NCBI GenBank assembly: GCA_021229015.1
Contig: CM037779.1
Coordinates: forward strand, 248,001-312,000
Length of the DNA stretch: 64,000 nucleotides
Source of the DNA: Solen grandis
Taxonomy: Eukaryota > Mollusca > Bivalvia > Adapedonta > Solenidae
Direction of reading: 5' to 3'
Within the stretch, counting starts at the first letter, position 1. Each line of letters begins with the position of its first letter. Below, one piece after another: positions 33,731 to 46,719 of this stretch. The position numbers and the translations under genes are program-made. The notes beneath the pieces are model-generated. The model saw only the letters and a program-made list of their open reading frames with translations, did not search any database and was not told the DNA's origin.

Positions 33731-33952
33731 GTAAGTTCTAGTCCTCCTCTATGGGGATACCGCCCAGCATATATGGGTAGTTTCAGGACTGGTTGGCCCG
33801 GTGTCAGGATAATGTGACTAGGTGTGGCATCATGCCACATGTCTACGGCGTGATACAGCAGTATGGCAACACTATATCTGTCTCAAGTAGACATCGTCTC
33901 TAAATGATTGAAATACTGTCGGTGGGACTTTAAACCCAATAAACAAACAAAG
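33731..33952 (+). repeat. SINE family A, headless copy in duplicate 2
   Basis: Orthologous to 27159-27382 within the tandem duplication, with scattered substitutions. Confidence 0.88.
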
Positions 33953-35709
33953 ATTTTTTCCTTGGTGTTTGCAAATACACACCAAATGTTGGACTGGCGA
34001 TTGAAATGGCCTAAAGTCCCCCGATTGTCCGTCAGTGGAAATTCACTGCTTAATGCTGATCAGACTGAGCAAATATTGTGGAATGCAGATTTACCAAACG
34101 TATTGCACTCTGGGCATACAGTAAGCAAACCTGGCATTTAAAAACAAGTATTATAATGTTAAATTATTTTTAATAACGAAGGATTTAAACATATACTTGT
34201 GTTTACAAAGTCGCAATGCTCGTAGTTGTTGAGGCTATATCCTTAAATAACTTTGTCTATAGCTGGCAAACTTGTTTAAATATTAATATTGGGCCGTCTG
34301 GCCGTCGGTCGTAATAAATTAAGATTGTATAGTTCTGTGAAATCTGACTATAAAACTGAAACAATCTACCACCTGCTCAACGATTAACTTTAGTTGATTA
34401 AGATAAGGGGTTGCCGTTGCAGTTTGACAAGTGCATTCAAGATCGCTTGAATGCACCCGAAATGAATTTGAATTATTATATTTAAATATTTTGTGCACAC
34501 TTTGTAGCAATTTCTAAGATGAACTTCGTCTCGTATATTGTACACGTCGGAATAAAACATATAGGATCTGACATGAATTGTTATTTCATATAAAATTTTA
34601 CTACATGAAATTTTAAGCGAGGCTCTGTCAGATTCTTTTTATCATATGACTCATACTGACAGTAAAACGGACAAACAACATCAATGAACGGATAGCCTGG
34701 ATTACCTGCCCCTGTCACTTTGTTATGCTATTACGTAGCCTAGTACGCCGGGAACCAGACAAACGAACGGACTTTGAACAAGTTACTACTTGTAATCTAA
34801 CACCAAGAAAATAGTTTCAAATAATAACTGAAAATAAGGATTAAACCTGTATATTTCTCATACATTTTCAACATCATATGAGTAATACATCTTTTTGATC
34901 AAATTTAGTTGCATCAAACACATTTAAGCCAGTTGTTTGAGTTCAACACAATGTAAGGGGAGGTAACTACTGCATGGAGTTTGGTATCCACTGAGTGTAA
35001 CAGCCTAGTACCGCCCCTTTTTAACCAAATTACATTTTTGTTTCATTTTGCGAGGTAGAAAATAGTTCAGGTTTGACGTTCTTGTTTCTTTCCGAGTACG
35101 TCTTTTTTGCTACTTCAAGTTTGTGTTTCTTTTTGAAAAGTATATGAAAATCCCTATTTTATCATTCTAAAATCATTTCCTTTCTTTTAAAAAATTAAGA
35201 TGCATGGAGGACATATAATTGTACATAAAATGGAAAATAAGCTGTGAATATTGTTGAAATAAGTATTTGTTGGTGTTTTTCTATTAATTGTTGTTTTTAT
35301 TAAATAGTACACAAGTATTACCTCCTGAGTATTTTAATTAAATATTTTAGCTAGCAGTATAATCGTAAAAAAAAACAGGTGACACTTTTATTTTTGAAGC
35401 TTCGATATTTGAGATTAATTATCTGACTCGAAAAGTTGATCATTTTTAACGTTGAAAACATAAACACATTTTGTTTTATAATTTGCCATCGGTATTATGT
35501 AATGACGGAATGACAGAATAACAGAAAAAAAAATGAGAAAAGTGATTTTATTTTCATCAGGAGTTCAACATTGAACAAGCAGCCGTTTACATAGTCAGCA
35601 AAATCATCATTGTGTAGTTATTTTGATTTGATTATAAAAAAATAATAATGTTTTCAACATTTTATCTACCAGAACTTATGTTCAATTAAGTTCATATCAA
35701 CAAGATATT

Positions 35710-35991
35710 TCAACTTTTCACTAAATTCTCTAATAACCAACACACTAGAACTGAAATGTTCTTTTTGTTGATATTAAATATGCAGTTTGTGATAACTGCA
35801 CGATGAAAGAAGTGCATTTGCAAAAAGTTTTGTTCACTGTTTTGGATCATTTGTAATGATAGCATTTCTATGATGCTACTTTCAGAAGGATTTGGAAGCT
35901 CCGTATCCATATTGGTCCTGGATGTGCTTGGAAGGATATAGTTGATGCTACTGGACCTTGAGTATCTTCAGGAATGGTTGAAGTGAACAGT
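35710..35991 (-). pseudogene. unrecognised decayed coding-like segment (copy 2)
   Basis: Duplicate of 29244-29525, with one residue change near the C-terminal end (K to N). Confidence 0.3.
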
Positions 35992-37672
35992 TCACTGCTG
36001 TGGAATTGACTAATGTCCTTTGTTCGCAACATATCATCATCTGAATCACAAAGTCTTATTCAAATGGACCGTCTATCAAAAATTCACCGAAGTTGGCCAT
36101 CACTCTGTGGACCGATCACCACTGCAGACGACATGGTTCTGTGGCGAATTAGCAACACTTGTTGTTTTTTGTCAAATAAAAGTTTATATTCACTTTTCAT
36201 TATTATAATTATACTAAAACTTTTTTTTTGATGTTATATATTACTTTTGATGTTTTATGTTCTCGCAAATAAATATACTATTTCTCTTCGCAATGTTATA
36301 GTTTTGATAGGAAATGCGATGTGCGCTATGCTTTGCATATAGAATGAAGTCATATTTATATTACTACGCCAGTTATCTGGAAGTGCTTTCAAGGCAAATG
36401 GAACAACACTGCTCTCCCAATCAAAATACGTGTGTGATGTAATCATCATCTTTATATTTCATGGGTTTGTAACACATTTGCTTAATCAAAATTAGAGGCC
36501 CTATGTTGCTTTAATAGATTTTACGAACGCATTTGAATAGTTGGTGAGAGATATCATTTGGTATAAACTTATAAATTAGAGGTAAACTATAAACCTGTAT
36601 TATAGGCCGCCTGTATTAAGCGGTCAACCTGCATTTAACGATCAGTTTTGATATTACCAAACTAGCATGTTGTTATATGCTTAACCTTCATTTAGCGAAC
36701 ACCTCTGTTAAGCGGTCACTCTCTCTTGGTCCCTTGATGGACTGTTTTACACAATTTTGAATGTATTAGATATTATTAAGTTAATATATAAACATGTTGG
36801 ATCAACTCTATAACATGTAATGATTTTGTTTGTTTATGTTCAGGTCGTCAAGGGGAATCACTCTCTACTATTTTTTTCTTATTCTGTAAAACAAATATTG
36901 AATTACATATTTATATAAAATTGGTTTTAAGAATTGAAGGAATCTACTCGTGCATGAGTTTATGTTATATTTGAAAATTTTAATTTATATCAGTATATGG
37001 GTCGCGATCCCGTTTATCGGATAGCTTGTGAACTCCTCTAATTCCAATCTTCTTAGGGAACACCCTTTGCCAGGATACCACTGTATGCTATTTAGGAGGA
37101 GTTGGTAATCAGTGTTGACAAATCTGTCTTCAGATTTCGCGTTTTGAACAAGTCCTTAGCAAATGGAAACGTGTTTTCACCTAGTAACAAGAAAAGATTA
37201 AAACAAAATGTTTTAATGGACGGTTAATAACAAGTATACTGTCCCTCTCTATTTATCTTTTCTACTGTTTGACCTTATAACCTAACCTGTCTATGCACAG
37301 GACCTTTATACTAAATATAAAATAAAAATAAATAATAATAATAATGACCTCTATTAATATTATTTACATATAAAGAGGCAGTTATTACTTTATAATTTTC
37401 CCTGCACGAGCGAGCCCCGAGTCTCTCTAGGCTTAAAAAATATGACTCCCAATTAAGTAGCATTTTCCATATATTTTATGGCATCTTGTGGATGCATTGA
37501 AATTTAAACTTTGAATCCTGACAGCGAAAACATTACATCTAAGATGAAAAGTGCATGGGTAAAAAACATATAATTGGAGAGGTCATTTTTTAACTTTTTT
37601 TTAAAACTAGGAATTAAAATTTAAAAAAACCCCGATCTCTCCATATGTAGTATTTTACATACAGAGGCCGTT

Positions 37673-37676
<4 letters not shown>

Positions 37677-37712
<36 letters not shown>
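37677..37712. repeat. (TA)n microsatellite, duplicate 2
   Basis: Counterpart of 31214-31274, contracted. Confidence 0.97.
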
Positions 37713-37717
<5 letters not shown>

Positions 37718-37857
37718 TGGTTATTTTTATTTTTAAATCAAAAGGAAGAAAATACAAATTAACAAAAGCAAAATAAAGGATTATAAGATTACTATTTAAA
37801 ACAAACTATACAAATATAACTCAAGAATTTCCAAAAAATAAGAATTGAGATAAAAAA

Positions 37858-37925
37858 GGTCCCAGCTGGAATCGAACTCATGACCTCTTGAAGGGGGGAA
37901 AACCAACTGAGCTATTTCCACAAGT
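37858..37925 (-). repeat. tRNA-like SINE head spanning the right duplication boundary
   Basis: Minus strand: TAGCTCAGTTGG (A box) and GAGTTCGATTCCAGC (B box) at tRNA spacing, with a C-run in the anticodon region. The truncated half sits at the centre junction (31421-31454). The irregular arms argue against a working tRNA gene. Confidence 0.65.
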
Positions 37926-38324
37926 GCAAGAAGGCGTTTGTAAATAAGGCTATGAATAATCAATTTGATCAAAAACCGGCAGGACTAGCACTACACAGAC
38001 AATTGTACTGTATTGATATCTATACTATGCGTTCTTTATATTACGGTTACATATTAACAAGATAAACAATACGCATTACTCATCCCACCCATCATGTAAT
38101 AATTAAACTACTATGTATAATTACAAGCTCAATAAAGAGGACATGAAATGTGCAATGCCCAGACCGACGAGCGAAGCGATAAGTAGGTCATGACCGATAT
38201 GTATGTAAACATCATTAATATATATACATCTACTGACTAATAATCTATTAGATATGATAAATTACACTGGAAAATATCTGAAACAAACACAAATCACGTA
38301 TTTGAAACTCCTAAACAATCACAT

Positions 38325-38480
38325 ATAAAAATATCGGCCACTGAAACTATTACATCAGAACTTTACATTCGACTGCAATACAAATTTTGCACATGCGCAA
38401 ACGGAAGTGTAAACCCATTTTAATTGGACATACTAATATATATATATAGTACTTAATAACAGTATTGTATATACAGTACT
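38325..38480. repeat. dispersed repeat shared with 52435-52570
   Basis: ACTTTACATTCGACTGCAAT, GCACATGCGCAAACGGAAGT and GTATATACAGTACTGAATAC occur in the same order at both sites. Confidence 0.85.
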
Positions 38481-38770
38481 GAATACCGTCCAGAAAAGGA
38501 CTTGGGCAAAACTGATCTGATCAAACACAAGATTGTCTCAGAATTCAAGGAACCATCTGCAATGTATGAGGAAGTTCGTCAGCATGTCAAGGAAATGCTA
38601 GAGGCTGGTGTCGTTAGGGAGTCAGGAAGTTCATATTCTCCCAACGTTGTCCTTATCAGATAACCATCGGGTCAACTTCGCTTTTGTATTGACTGGCGTC
38701 GTCTCAGCAACAAGACTCGCCATCACTCATTGAAAGATATGGTTCTTGTATCAGGCGTAAAACCCCAGCC
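38478..38770 (+). pseudogene. Ty3/gypsy-type reverse transcriptase fragment
   Basis: Plus-strand translation contains the N-terminal part of a retrotransposon reverse transcriptase (VKEMLEAGVVRESGSSYSPN and, after a stop, RFCIDWRRLSNKTRHHSLKD). An in-frame TAA at about 38660 and the abrupt end show that it is dead. The catalytic palm motif is missing. It is a decayed genomic copy with no coding capacity. Confidence 0.85.
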
Positions 38771-38867
38771 AAGCCATTCACTCAAGTGGCACCTATTTTA
38801 ACATCAAGACCGATGGAATAAGTTTCTATTAACTTTTTCAAGTTAGAGCCTCTCGAAGATAGGGTGG

Positions 38868-39150
38868 AAAATATACGTGCCATCGTTGACCATTTCACTC
38901 GTTACGCGCAAGCAGTCCCTTGCCTTAACCAGGATCGCTCATATTACTGCCAAAACATTGTACGACCACTATTTCATGTTCTTTTTTGGGATTTCCTGAG
39001 CAGCTTCACAGTGATCAGGGACGCAACTTCTTATGTAGTGCCATTAAGGAACTGTGCAAATTGACAGTAATCCGCAAAGCGCGCACAACTCCTAACCACC
39101 CCATGGGAAATTGATCTGCCGAGCGTTTCAACAGCACGTCATTACGTACT
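38868..39150 (+). pseudogene. Ty3/gypsy-type integrase core fragment
   Basis: Reads VDHFTRYAQAVPC followed by a degraded core resembling the region of the second catalytic Asp, then frameshifts and stops. It lies only about 100 bp after the reverse transcriptase piece, so the intervening palm, RNase H and zinc-binding regions are deleted. Confidence 0.85.
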
Positions 39151-39499
39151 AGTATGCTTGGAACTTGGTTTACCATAACATGTATTGCAATTTCCATTGA
39201 GCCGTGGCACTGATAAGTTCCGAAGCTTATCAATGTTAAATACATGTTCAATATTTTTGTCTTTAATTCATATTGCATTAGTGTATATTAAGTTATGTTC
39301 TGTTCAATTTTATACAATCTTTCTATGTTATCATTTAGCAATATTATATTTTGGAAATAGAAATGGTTTTGAGTGCTTTATAGCAGATTAATGCGTAGTA
39401 ATCTAACCACGAAGGCAGTAGGCCTGAGTGATAATGACAAAGCATCTGAACGCAATGCCTGTATATATATAGCAGAGCGTGATTTTAATGGTTTACCTC

Positions 39500-40143
39500 A
39501 TGTTCTCATTTGTTTATGTCCTATGTACATTGTTCTGTTATTATGATCATCTATCTACTTCCTGTTTGTAATGTCACGTGCACGTTCTGTAATTGTCAAA
39601 GAGAATGAGAGAGTATGTCCAAGAGAGTCCGAGTGAGGTATACCCTAATTAAGAGTTATGTAAGGTTGTTATGATGCGAGTATGATGCAAATTTGCTATT
39701 GGTTGGCCTTGTCCCTTTTTCCCGCTCATAAGCCTCCGTCTTTCTTACTAATCATTCACCGATCGATCACCGTCGACGCAAGTTAGTTATAAATCCAGTT
39801 ATATTCTGCTAGACATCATGTCGCTCTTACCTTTGAGCATTTTCTATATTAGAATGCCAGAATGTAAATTTATTTAGACGTGCCTGGTAAGTTTATGTTT
39901 GTACTAAAGTGATTTAAATATGTATTTTCCAATAATTTATTCCTCGGGATGATTGTAAAATCCTCGTTTGACTTCGTATTTATTATTACTTTGTGTCCGT
40001 AAACTATGTCTAACGAAATCCATTAATTATATTTTAGGTTTTTGGTTTAGTACCATTTTTGGTTTAATACCATTTCTGGTTTACAACCGTCAAATAAACT
40101 ATCGAACCACCGCTGGTGTTGGTTGTAATTCCACCCACTACAT
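39500..40143. other. possible 3' LTR or flank of the decayed gypsy element
   Basis: Downstream of the integrase fragment. It contains AATAAACTATCGAACCACCG and ends near CCACCCACTACA, a plausible LTR 3' end (CA). No matching 5' LTR was found in the window, so this is weak. Confidence 0.25.
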
Positions 40144-41270
40144 ATAAAAAAAAATATGATATAACGTTGTCAGTTTATTTTAGGACTCATATGTCGTCTT
40201 TTTATATACATATACATAATTTTCATTATCATTAAAATCAGATCAAATATAGTTCATATTTCGCAAAACGAACGCATGCCCCTTCTATGTTTATAAAGCA
40301 AACATTATTAATCGTGTTCGAATTGCAGATTGAAATTTACATTGACGGTAAAAGTAACCCCACAGTATTGGTCATTATCCACAACACAACTTTTATTATA
40401 CTATTAAGATTCCATTCAGTAACTGTGAAAATTATTTAGAATGTACAAGACTCAAAAACTATTAAGAGAAACTGAAAACAAGACAGGGGATACTTTTTCA
40501 GTAATCTCAAGCTGATTTCACTAGTGAAGAAATAAGAATAGTTACGCAAGATGTAGTGACCAACGGTGTTACTCCTGATAAGCTCTGCCTACTGGCGTGG
40601 TCAGCATCAGTGCATAAAACGTAGCAGGCTTAGAAGTTATAACGCATGTATGTATGAATCATGTTTGCTGTGTATATACTGGCTAGTCCCAGCGGCGGTT
40701 TAAGAAAACGTAACAAGACTACACAGCTTTAACTAACCTTATATAAACTTTCCTTGAGGCCTGCCTAGCCAGTTGATTATCGAAAGGAAACGTGAGACAG
40801 CAATATACAGAACAGAACAAATATTTTATTTTTGTCTCACTCTTGTACATGTTATTACATATTCATATTAATAAAGGTAAATATGATAAAAAATAATAAA
40901 AAACATGCACAAAACCACTCATTATGAGTTATGACAGAGATATAGAAATTAATAAAACTACAAGAATTAGCATATGGATCTCCGAAGTACAATGATTCAA
41001 TCATAAAACATGCCGTGGTAGTACATCTTAAAACACAATGTATACATTATTAGACATAGAATATTAAGGTCATGTGTACCTAAAATATATAGAGTATTTT
41101 TTCTTGTGACTAGAATGTCATGACAAGCTTTGGCACTGTGTTTAACGATTTTATCATCTGAGAGAATTTCACAAAACCTAGCATTATCATTATATAAGTC
41201 AAACTCTGGATTAATTGCTATTAATTTAGTAACGAGTCCTGTGTGATATCTTTGTGCAGTTGGCATTCTA
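40144..41270. other. gene-free stretch
   Basis: AT-rich sequence with no coding signal that I can support. A 100-codon minus-strand frame at 40997-41299 overlaps the MITE start and has no recognisable family. Confidence 0.4.
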
Positions 41271-41512
41271 TTACCCCTTTCCCTCATAGAGGACACCATG
41301 AAAACACCTATGCGAACAGCATAAAACCAGATCAGCCTGCGAGTAACTCGCAGGCTGATCAGGTTTTATGCGGTTCGCTGCTCCTCAGTGGTCTGGAAAT
41401 GAGGATTTTGTAATTAAATTTGGTAAGGTTTAACTGTGGTCTTCTGCAGATCAGGCTTTATGTGGTACCTATTGAGTGCGTCAAAATGAGTCTATATGAG
41501 GGAAAGGGTTAA
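41271..41512. repeat. piggyBac-like palindromic MITE, family C (copy 1)
   Basis: Terminal inverted repeats CCCTTTCCCTCATA / TATGAGGGAAAGGG and a central near-perfect palindrome CAGCCTGCGAGTAACTCGCA within a longer hairpin. The right end is TTAA; the left TTAA has mutated to TTAC. Two more copies are at 44772-44971 and 58059-58300. Confidence 0.85.
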
Positions 41513-42134
41513 AACATGAAATTCATCTTCAACTCTGTCTATACAATTGAAAAACTATCTTTCAGAAGGTGATAACCCTTGATAACGGCCCGTTTCTATT
41601 TTCATAGGTGCTACACCGCATCTGAATTTTGCTAATTCTATGTACAATATTGTTAATAACATAGTGTTCAGTTTCATAACTATGTTTAAACAGTTTGTAT
41701 GTCCTTAGTTTGTTCCCTCCGTCCACGTGGGGGGATTGAGTACTAATACATAAAGAGAACAGTCATTTTTATACTTCTTCAATAAATCAGCCACACATTT
41801 ATCGATAATCAGTTTTCGATCTTTATAATTGTAAATGTTATGTATGTCCAGAGGCATATATTTACAGCTGATTAAAAATGATTGTTACAAAAACCGATGT
41901 CCAACCCAAATGATTCAAGGAGAATCAACGTCTGATTATACTAGATATATATCACTAAAAACTTCCTCCAGTTGTACACCTAGCAGAATCCAACCCCTTA
42001 AAGTCACAACTACCATGAGTCACACACGGGCCACCCTATACTACTTCTGTCCCTCACAATAAAGCGTGCTTACATGAAAACCCGAGACAGGAGTTCGGTA
42101 GCATTCTTGACACAAAGCCCCAGCCACTTCAAAC

Positions 42135-42138
<4 letters not shown>

Positions 42139-42170
<32 letters not shown>
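42139..42170. repeat. (TA)n microsatellite
   Basis: Uninterrupted alternating A and T. Confidence 0.95.
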
Positions 42171-42172
<2 letters not shown>

Positions 42173-43032
42173 TCCCTCCCTCTTTTACTGATTCAGTGAT
42201 TCACTGAAGTATATGTATATACATGTATTTGCAAAACCGTAACCTTTACACAGGGTTTTAATAAAGGGAGGTAATTCAAGACTATTAAGAAAATAAGAAA
42301 TATCAATCTATCTACTTGTAGACAATTGAAATAGCAGAACTAAATCATATGTCATATAAAATATAAGCAATTAATCTAACACAAATAAAGCCAGATAATC
42401 ATGATGTTAAAACCTAGAATCATGTCAATAGTACTGGTATAATGATAGGAAGGTAGCGATCCGGCAATACTTGTTTGTAGAACAGAAGGTGTGATATCAA
42501 GTAAAATGGGCCGAGGTCAGTAAATGGAGGTGGCATCAACTAGCGCCTTTTGAAAAAGACTGCATCACAGTACTTATATGGTCTTTTCAGCAGTGCTTGG
42601 ACGTCGAAGGTCAGGAAATCTGAACATTGAAATTCCCGTACCTATCAGACGAATCCATGTTTATGAAATACATGAAAACATTTTTATCAATATAAGAATT
42701 TTTTTTATCAAATTATATTTTGTTGATAATTATAATTGTACTCTTATTTTAATCCTTTCTCGTAAGGGTAATGGTGCTATGTTTACATTATTTAGTTACC
42801 AACATTTGTAAAAAGAAGTCTGTCCTTGATAAATGATTCCAAGTTTAGTATTACACAATTAAACAACTAAATGACATGCAACTGTGTATAAACGTATAAA
42901 TGTTTTTTTTTTTTTGTTTTGTTTTTGTTTTTTATCACGCACTTCGATTAGCCCAATAAATTGCGCGAACCCGTGTAAACAAGGAGAAGTTGGAATTATT
43001 CCAGAATGTCTTTGTACGGTCGGTATGTAATT

Positions 43033-44339
43033 TTAGCTGGATGGAATACCGGAAACCATATGTCCGGTAAATGTTGAATGATAGCACTTCCTGTATTCTG
43101 ATGGCCAGTTGTATAATGCATATCCCCTTATATTTCCATTTCCTTCCACCCAAACTTTGTCTCCAACATTCAGATCCATAGTTGCCACGGCAACATTTGA
43201 CAGCCAATGCTCTCCCGTGAGGAAGCTGTAATCATAATTGACATTTGACCCGTTTCCCTTGACAATCCATATATGGGCTGACACTTCAGAAGAAAATTTG
43301 GCCATAAAGAAGAAAATGCCGCGTCGATCGGAAGTGAAGACACCATGATGTGGATCATAACAGTTGCCTACGTTCAGGAAAACATCATCGAAGACAACCG
43401 TTGTCCCTTGGACAAGCATTGGTGTGTTTTGTGACAATAGTGCCTGGAATGCTACGGGCTGAACAGCTGAAACATACAGATATTTGCATGTACACAATTA
43501 ATCATCAGTGTTTCTCACTCTCAAAGAAAAAAGTAGATACCCCACGCACCAGGAGCCCGGTTCATTAAATTTCAAGATGAAAAATATTTTTTCCTGCGAA
43601 AGTGTTGTGTTTGTAAATATGAAATGGTTCAACTTCCTTCCTGTTTTAATGCGAAAATAAGACGTTAGAAGACACTATTTAGAACAAAAGACTTACGACT
43701 AAGATTAATTTGATTGTACGAAGTTCAGTGAAACGGGCCACAGGAGATCATTACATCTAATAATCAAATAATTGTATAACAGTTATAGCAGAATACATGC
43801 CGATTTGAAAAAAAAATCCGAAAGCACTGAATAAGTAACACATGTTATGAATGGCAAAATAATGTATACACAATACAGTGTAAACAACAATTTTGGTCTG
43901 GTGATCTGGTAATAACAAAAGATTTATCGTAACGCTTTTTCTTTAGAGCGCATATCATTTCATATCTAATATTAATAATTTGTAGGTTACATTTTCATCA
44001 AATCTAATTTGCTGGATTAAAAAATTATTGTATTTTTTAAGGTTCATTTTTTTACCTCTATAGATATCGTATTAAACGTTTAGTTTTGTCAAAATTATTT
44101 GTATTTTTCCAAATCTGTTCACCTTGTAATCTCTCTGTCAGCGTGGCAACTGTCGTCTGCAGCAGCCCTAAAGCCTCGTGCATTGTCGTCTGCTGAATTT
44201 CTAACTCTGCGAGTTTCTTGTTGATTTTAAAGTCATAGTCAAATCTTGAATAACATACGGGTTCATTACGAAAACCTTCTTCTGCGGCTATAACTAAACA
44301 AACAGAGAGAATTACTCCTGATACCTTTATTAAATCCAT
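43033..44339 (-). CDS. secreted C1q-domain-containing protein (two exons)
   Basis: Minus strand: exon 1 44339-44123 (ATG at 44339, ends in phase 1 at GTGAAC), exon 2 43466-43033 (acceptor TGTTTCAG, stop TAA). About 216 residues. Exon 1 encodes a signal peptide (MDLIKVSGVILSVCLVIA), a short Cys-containing stretch and a coiled coil with heptad spacing (LAELEIQQTTMHEALGLL). Exon 2 encodes the whole globular C1q domain: VAFQALLSQNTP, VFTSDRRGIFFFMAKFS, WLSNVAVATMDLNVGDKVWV and the terminal FTGHMVSG. C1q-domain proteins in molluscs are usually secreted, trimerise, and bind carbohydrates or microbial surfaces; this role is inferred from the family. The coiled coil in place of collagen repeats is the common bivalve form. 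It looks intact. The ATG was chosen because it directly precedes the signal peptide. Confidence 0.92.
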
Positions 44340-44771
44340 TACTGCATTAAACAATGATAGAAACCGTATATTGTAGATACCTTATTCTTTCTGTAAGAAA
44401 AAACAACAATAAATAAATAGGAATGTAAAGGAATGTACTGTATCCATTTTTAACACTTCATAACAAGTGTCTTCTTCCTAACTTAAAGAGTTAACCCATC
44501 GCTAACGACTGCCGATGTATAATCAACATTGTCCACTCGCCCGTACTTCCGGTTGTCCTTTTTTTTGAACAGGGTTGCTTGCAACTATGGTAACACAAAT
44601 TTCTGCATCGCACAACGTTTCGGGGCTATATTTAGACATTGATTCAACTACCCCCCCCCCTTTTAATTTTACAACGAGGTAAAAAGGTCCAAATTTTTTT
44701 TCTGTCTTATCACTAAATGGTGATAATTTTCATGTTTATTTCAGTATGGTTGCATTAAGGTCAAAACTGAA

Positions 44772-44971
44772 TTAACCCTTTCCCTCATATAGGAAACCAT
44801 GAAAAGACCTATGCAAACAGCATAAAACCAGATCAGCCTGCGAGTCACTCGCAGGCTGATCAGGTTTTATGCTTTCTCAGTGGTCTGGAAAGGTTTTTTT
44901 TTTTGCAGATCAGGCTTTATGTGGTACCTGTTGAGTGCGTCAAAATGAGTCTATATGAGGGAAAGGGTTAA
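44772..44971. repeat. piggyBac-like palindromic MITE, family C (copy 2)
   Basis: Flanked by TTAA on both sides with CCCTTTCCCTCATATAGG at the left end and its complement at the right. It is shorter than the other copies owing to an internal deletion around 44880-44905. It lies 430 bp upstream of the C1q gene start. Confidence 0.88.
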
Positions 44972-45639
44972 AATGTGTTGATAATCGATACTGGAGATAA
45001 CGAATATAATAAACTGAATGTACGCAAGAGAAAAAAATCGCACTTCATTCGGAGATATTTTGGGCCATAACTGATTGGATTTTCAGCGATTTATGAATAA
45101 ATTTTTAACTGTATGGAACATGAAAAATGAACAGCCCCCGTACGATTTTTTCCTAAGTGTCGACCTAAAAGAAAACAATAGTATATGCAAAAAGTGCTAG
45201 CCGATTTTTCACAGCTGTGCTATTACTAGTTAGATGTGTTATTATTAATAACCTATGTGGTATAATCATAAATGTTCAATAAGAGCAGACAAGATACACA
45301 GTAGTTTAACTATACTATAATCACGGCAAGGAATCACGTTTGCTCAAATACTCAAAATTAGACCGGCATTTTCAATACTGACAATTATTTTGTATTTTTG
45401 AGTGTTTGAGAAAACTGTTGGCATAAAGATAAAAAATAAGGTATAGCCGGTAACAACACCCCATTCCGCGTAGGCTGCGGCAGGTCTTATACGTAAAGAT
45501 GAATGATATAATATAATATTACCTGAAAACTTGGTCTGAATCGAAGATTTTAGTCCATCAAATTGTCATTACGCGTTACAACAAAATTGACGTGATTCCA
45601 TGCCATGATAATGGTACATTATAATTTACAGTGTATATC

Positions 45640-45675
<36 letters not shown>

Positions 45676-46700
45676 ATAAACGATCTTAGTGATAGTCAAC
45701 AGAACTGATCTTTCGCATTTAGCCTAAAGATACGTTTATACTCTTCAGTGAGTTAGTTTACTTGAGTTTGTTTAGGTTGAAACACATAACAAGACAAACG
45801 TCTACACTGTTCTCAATGCCTCTTACAGGATGAAACAAAAACATAACAATATGTTATGCAAATTACCAGGCACGGCGTGTATTTGGGGCGCTACAGATTT
45901 CATTGACAAAATGCATACAAATTATACAAGTAAATGTACGGTAATTTTATATAAAAGCGAAAAAGCGTTCAATGAACTACCCACTGTAGTCTGGGTGCAT
46001 TCGACATTAAACATACAACAGGGCTTGCCCAGGCCAACAGAGATCAAAAACCTTATTTTAAGGAAAAACTGCTCTGGACCTGTGCCCATTTGTCAGTGTC
46101 CCGTCACTAAGTGTTGGGCCGCACTTATAAAATGTTATTTAAACAAATATATAACTAGTAATAAGTATGTATAACTCAATGCTATAAAGAAAAACACAAA
46201 TAGCCTGCATGCGCCAGCAGTCACCGTCCTTAAGAGAAAATATCAATGTATTTTAAGGAAAAATTGAGAAAATAATCGCCCGAAAGGTAAGAGAGTGACC
46301 GTTAGAATGACGAAACCCCTCTATCTTCTCGCACGTGCAAAACTTGCTCACATTAACTTTCAACCAATCAGAAAAGCCGAAAAATGTAGACAATATTTTC
46401 ACGCTTTACTGGCGAACCGCGAGAAAATCCTAATAATGAGAGACAGATGACCGTGTAGAAGTACATGGTATGATAACTACACATATTCACAATCAGCTTC
46501 ACTATCTTTCAGTGCTATAAACACAAAGCTGTGTAATGACAAAACTATACTATACTGGTAGTTGAGATAAAAGAGACTGCCTAATCAGCATAGCTTTTTA
46601 TCTGCAGCATACTAGGTTATCTGTTTAACTGTTTGTACAAAACAGTCACTTTTTTCATGGAGACCTCTATCTTTCAAAGGGCATAGATGCTGATGGTGCA
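44972..46700. other. stretch without a recognisable gene
   Basis: The longest frame (45830-46174, plus, 114 codons from an ATG) has no signal peptide, no domain I recognise and no splice context. I treat it as non-coding. Confidence 0.4.
45642..45671. repeat. (GA)n microsatellite
   Basis: Uninterrupted GA dinucleotides. Confidence 0.95.
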
Positions 46701-46719
46701 ATGCATGGAAAATGAACTG

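Larger units (their letters stand above)
31455..37898. repeat. tandem duplication, copy 2 (about 6.4 kb)
   Basis: Second direct copy of 24929-31454, in the same order and orientation. The centre junction reads CTTGAA, ten G, ATCCCTATTTAGG, joining the tRNA-like right edge to the GA-minisatellite left edge. At the far right the tRNA-like sequence continues unbroken past the G-run into AAAACCAACTGAGC, showing that this is the original right flank. Confidence 0.96.

Noticed and set aside
38478..39150. Functional retrotransposon
   Set aside because: Stops, frameshifts and a large internal deletion leave no complete enzyme; no paired LTRs were seen.
45830..46174. 114-codon plus-strand open frame
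   Set aside because: No signal peptide, domain, splice context or family recognised; sequence composition is like its non-coding surroundings.
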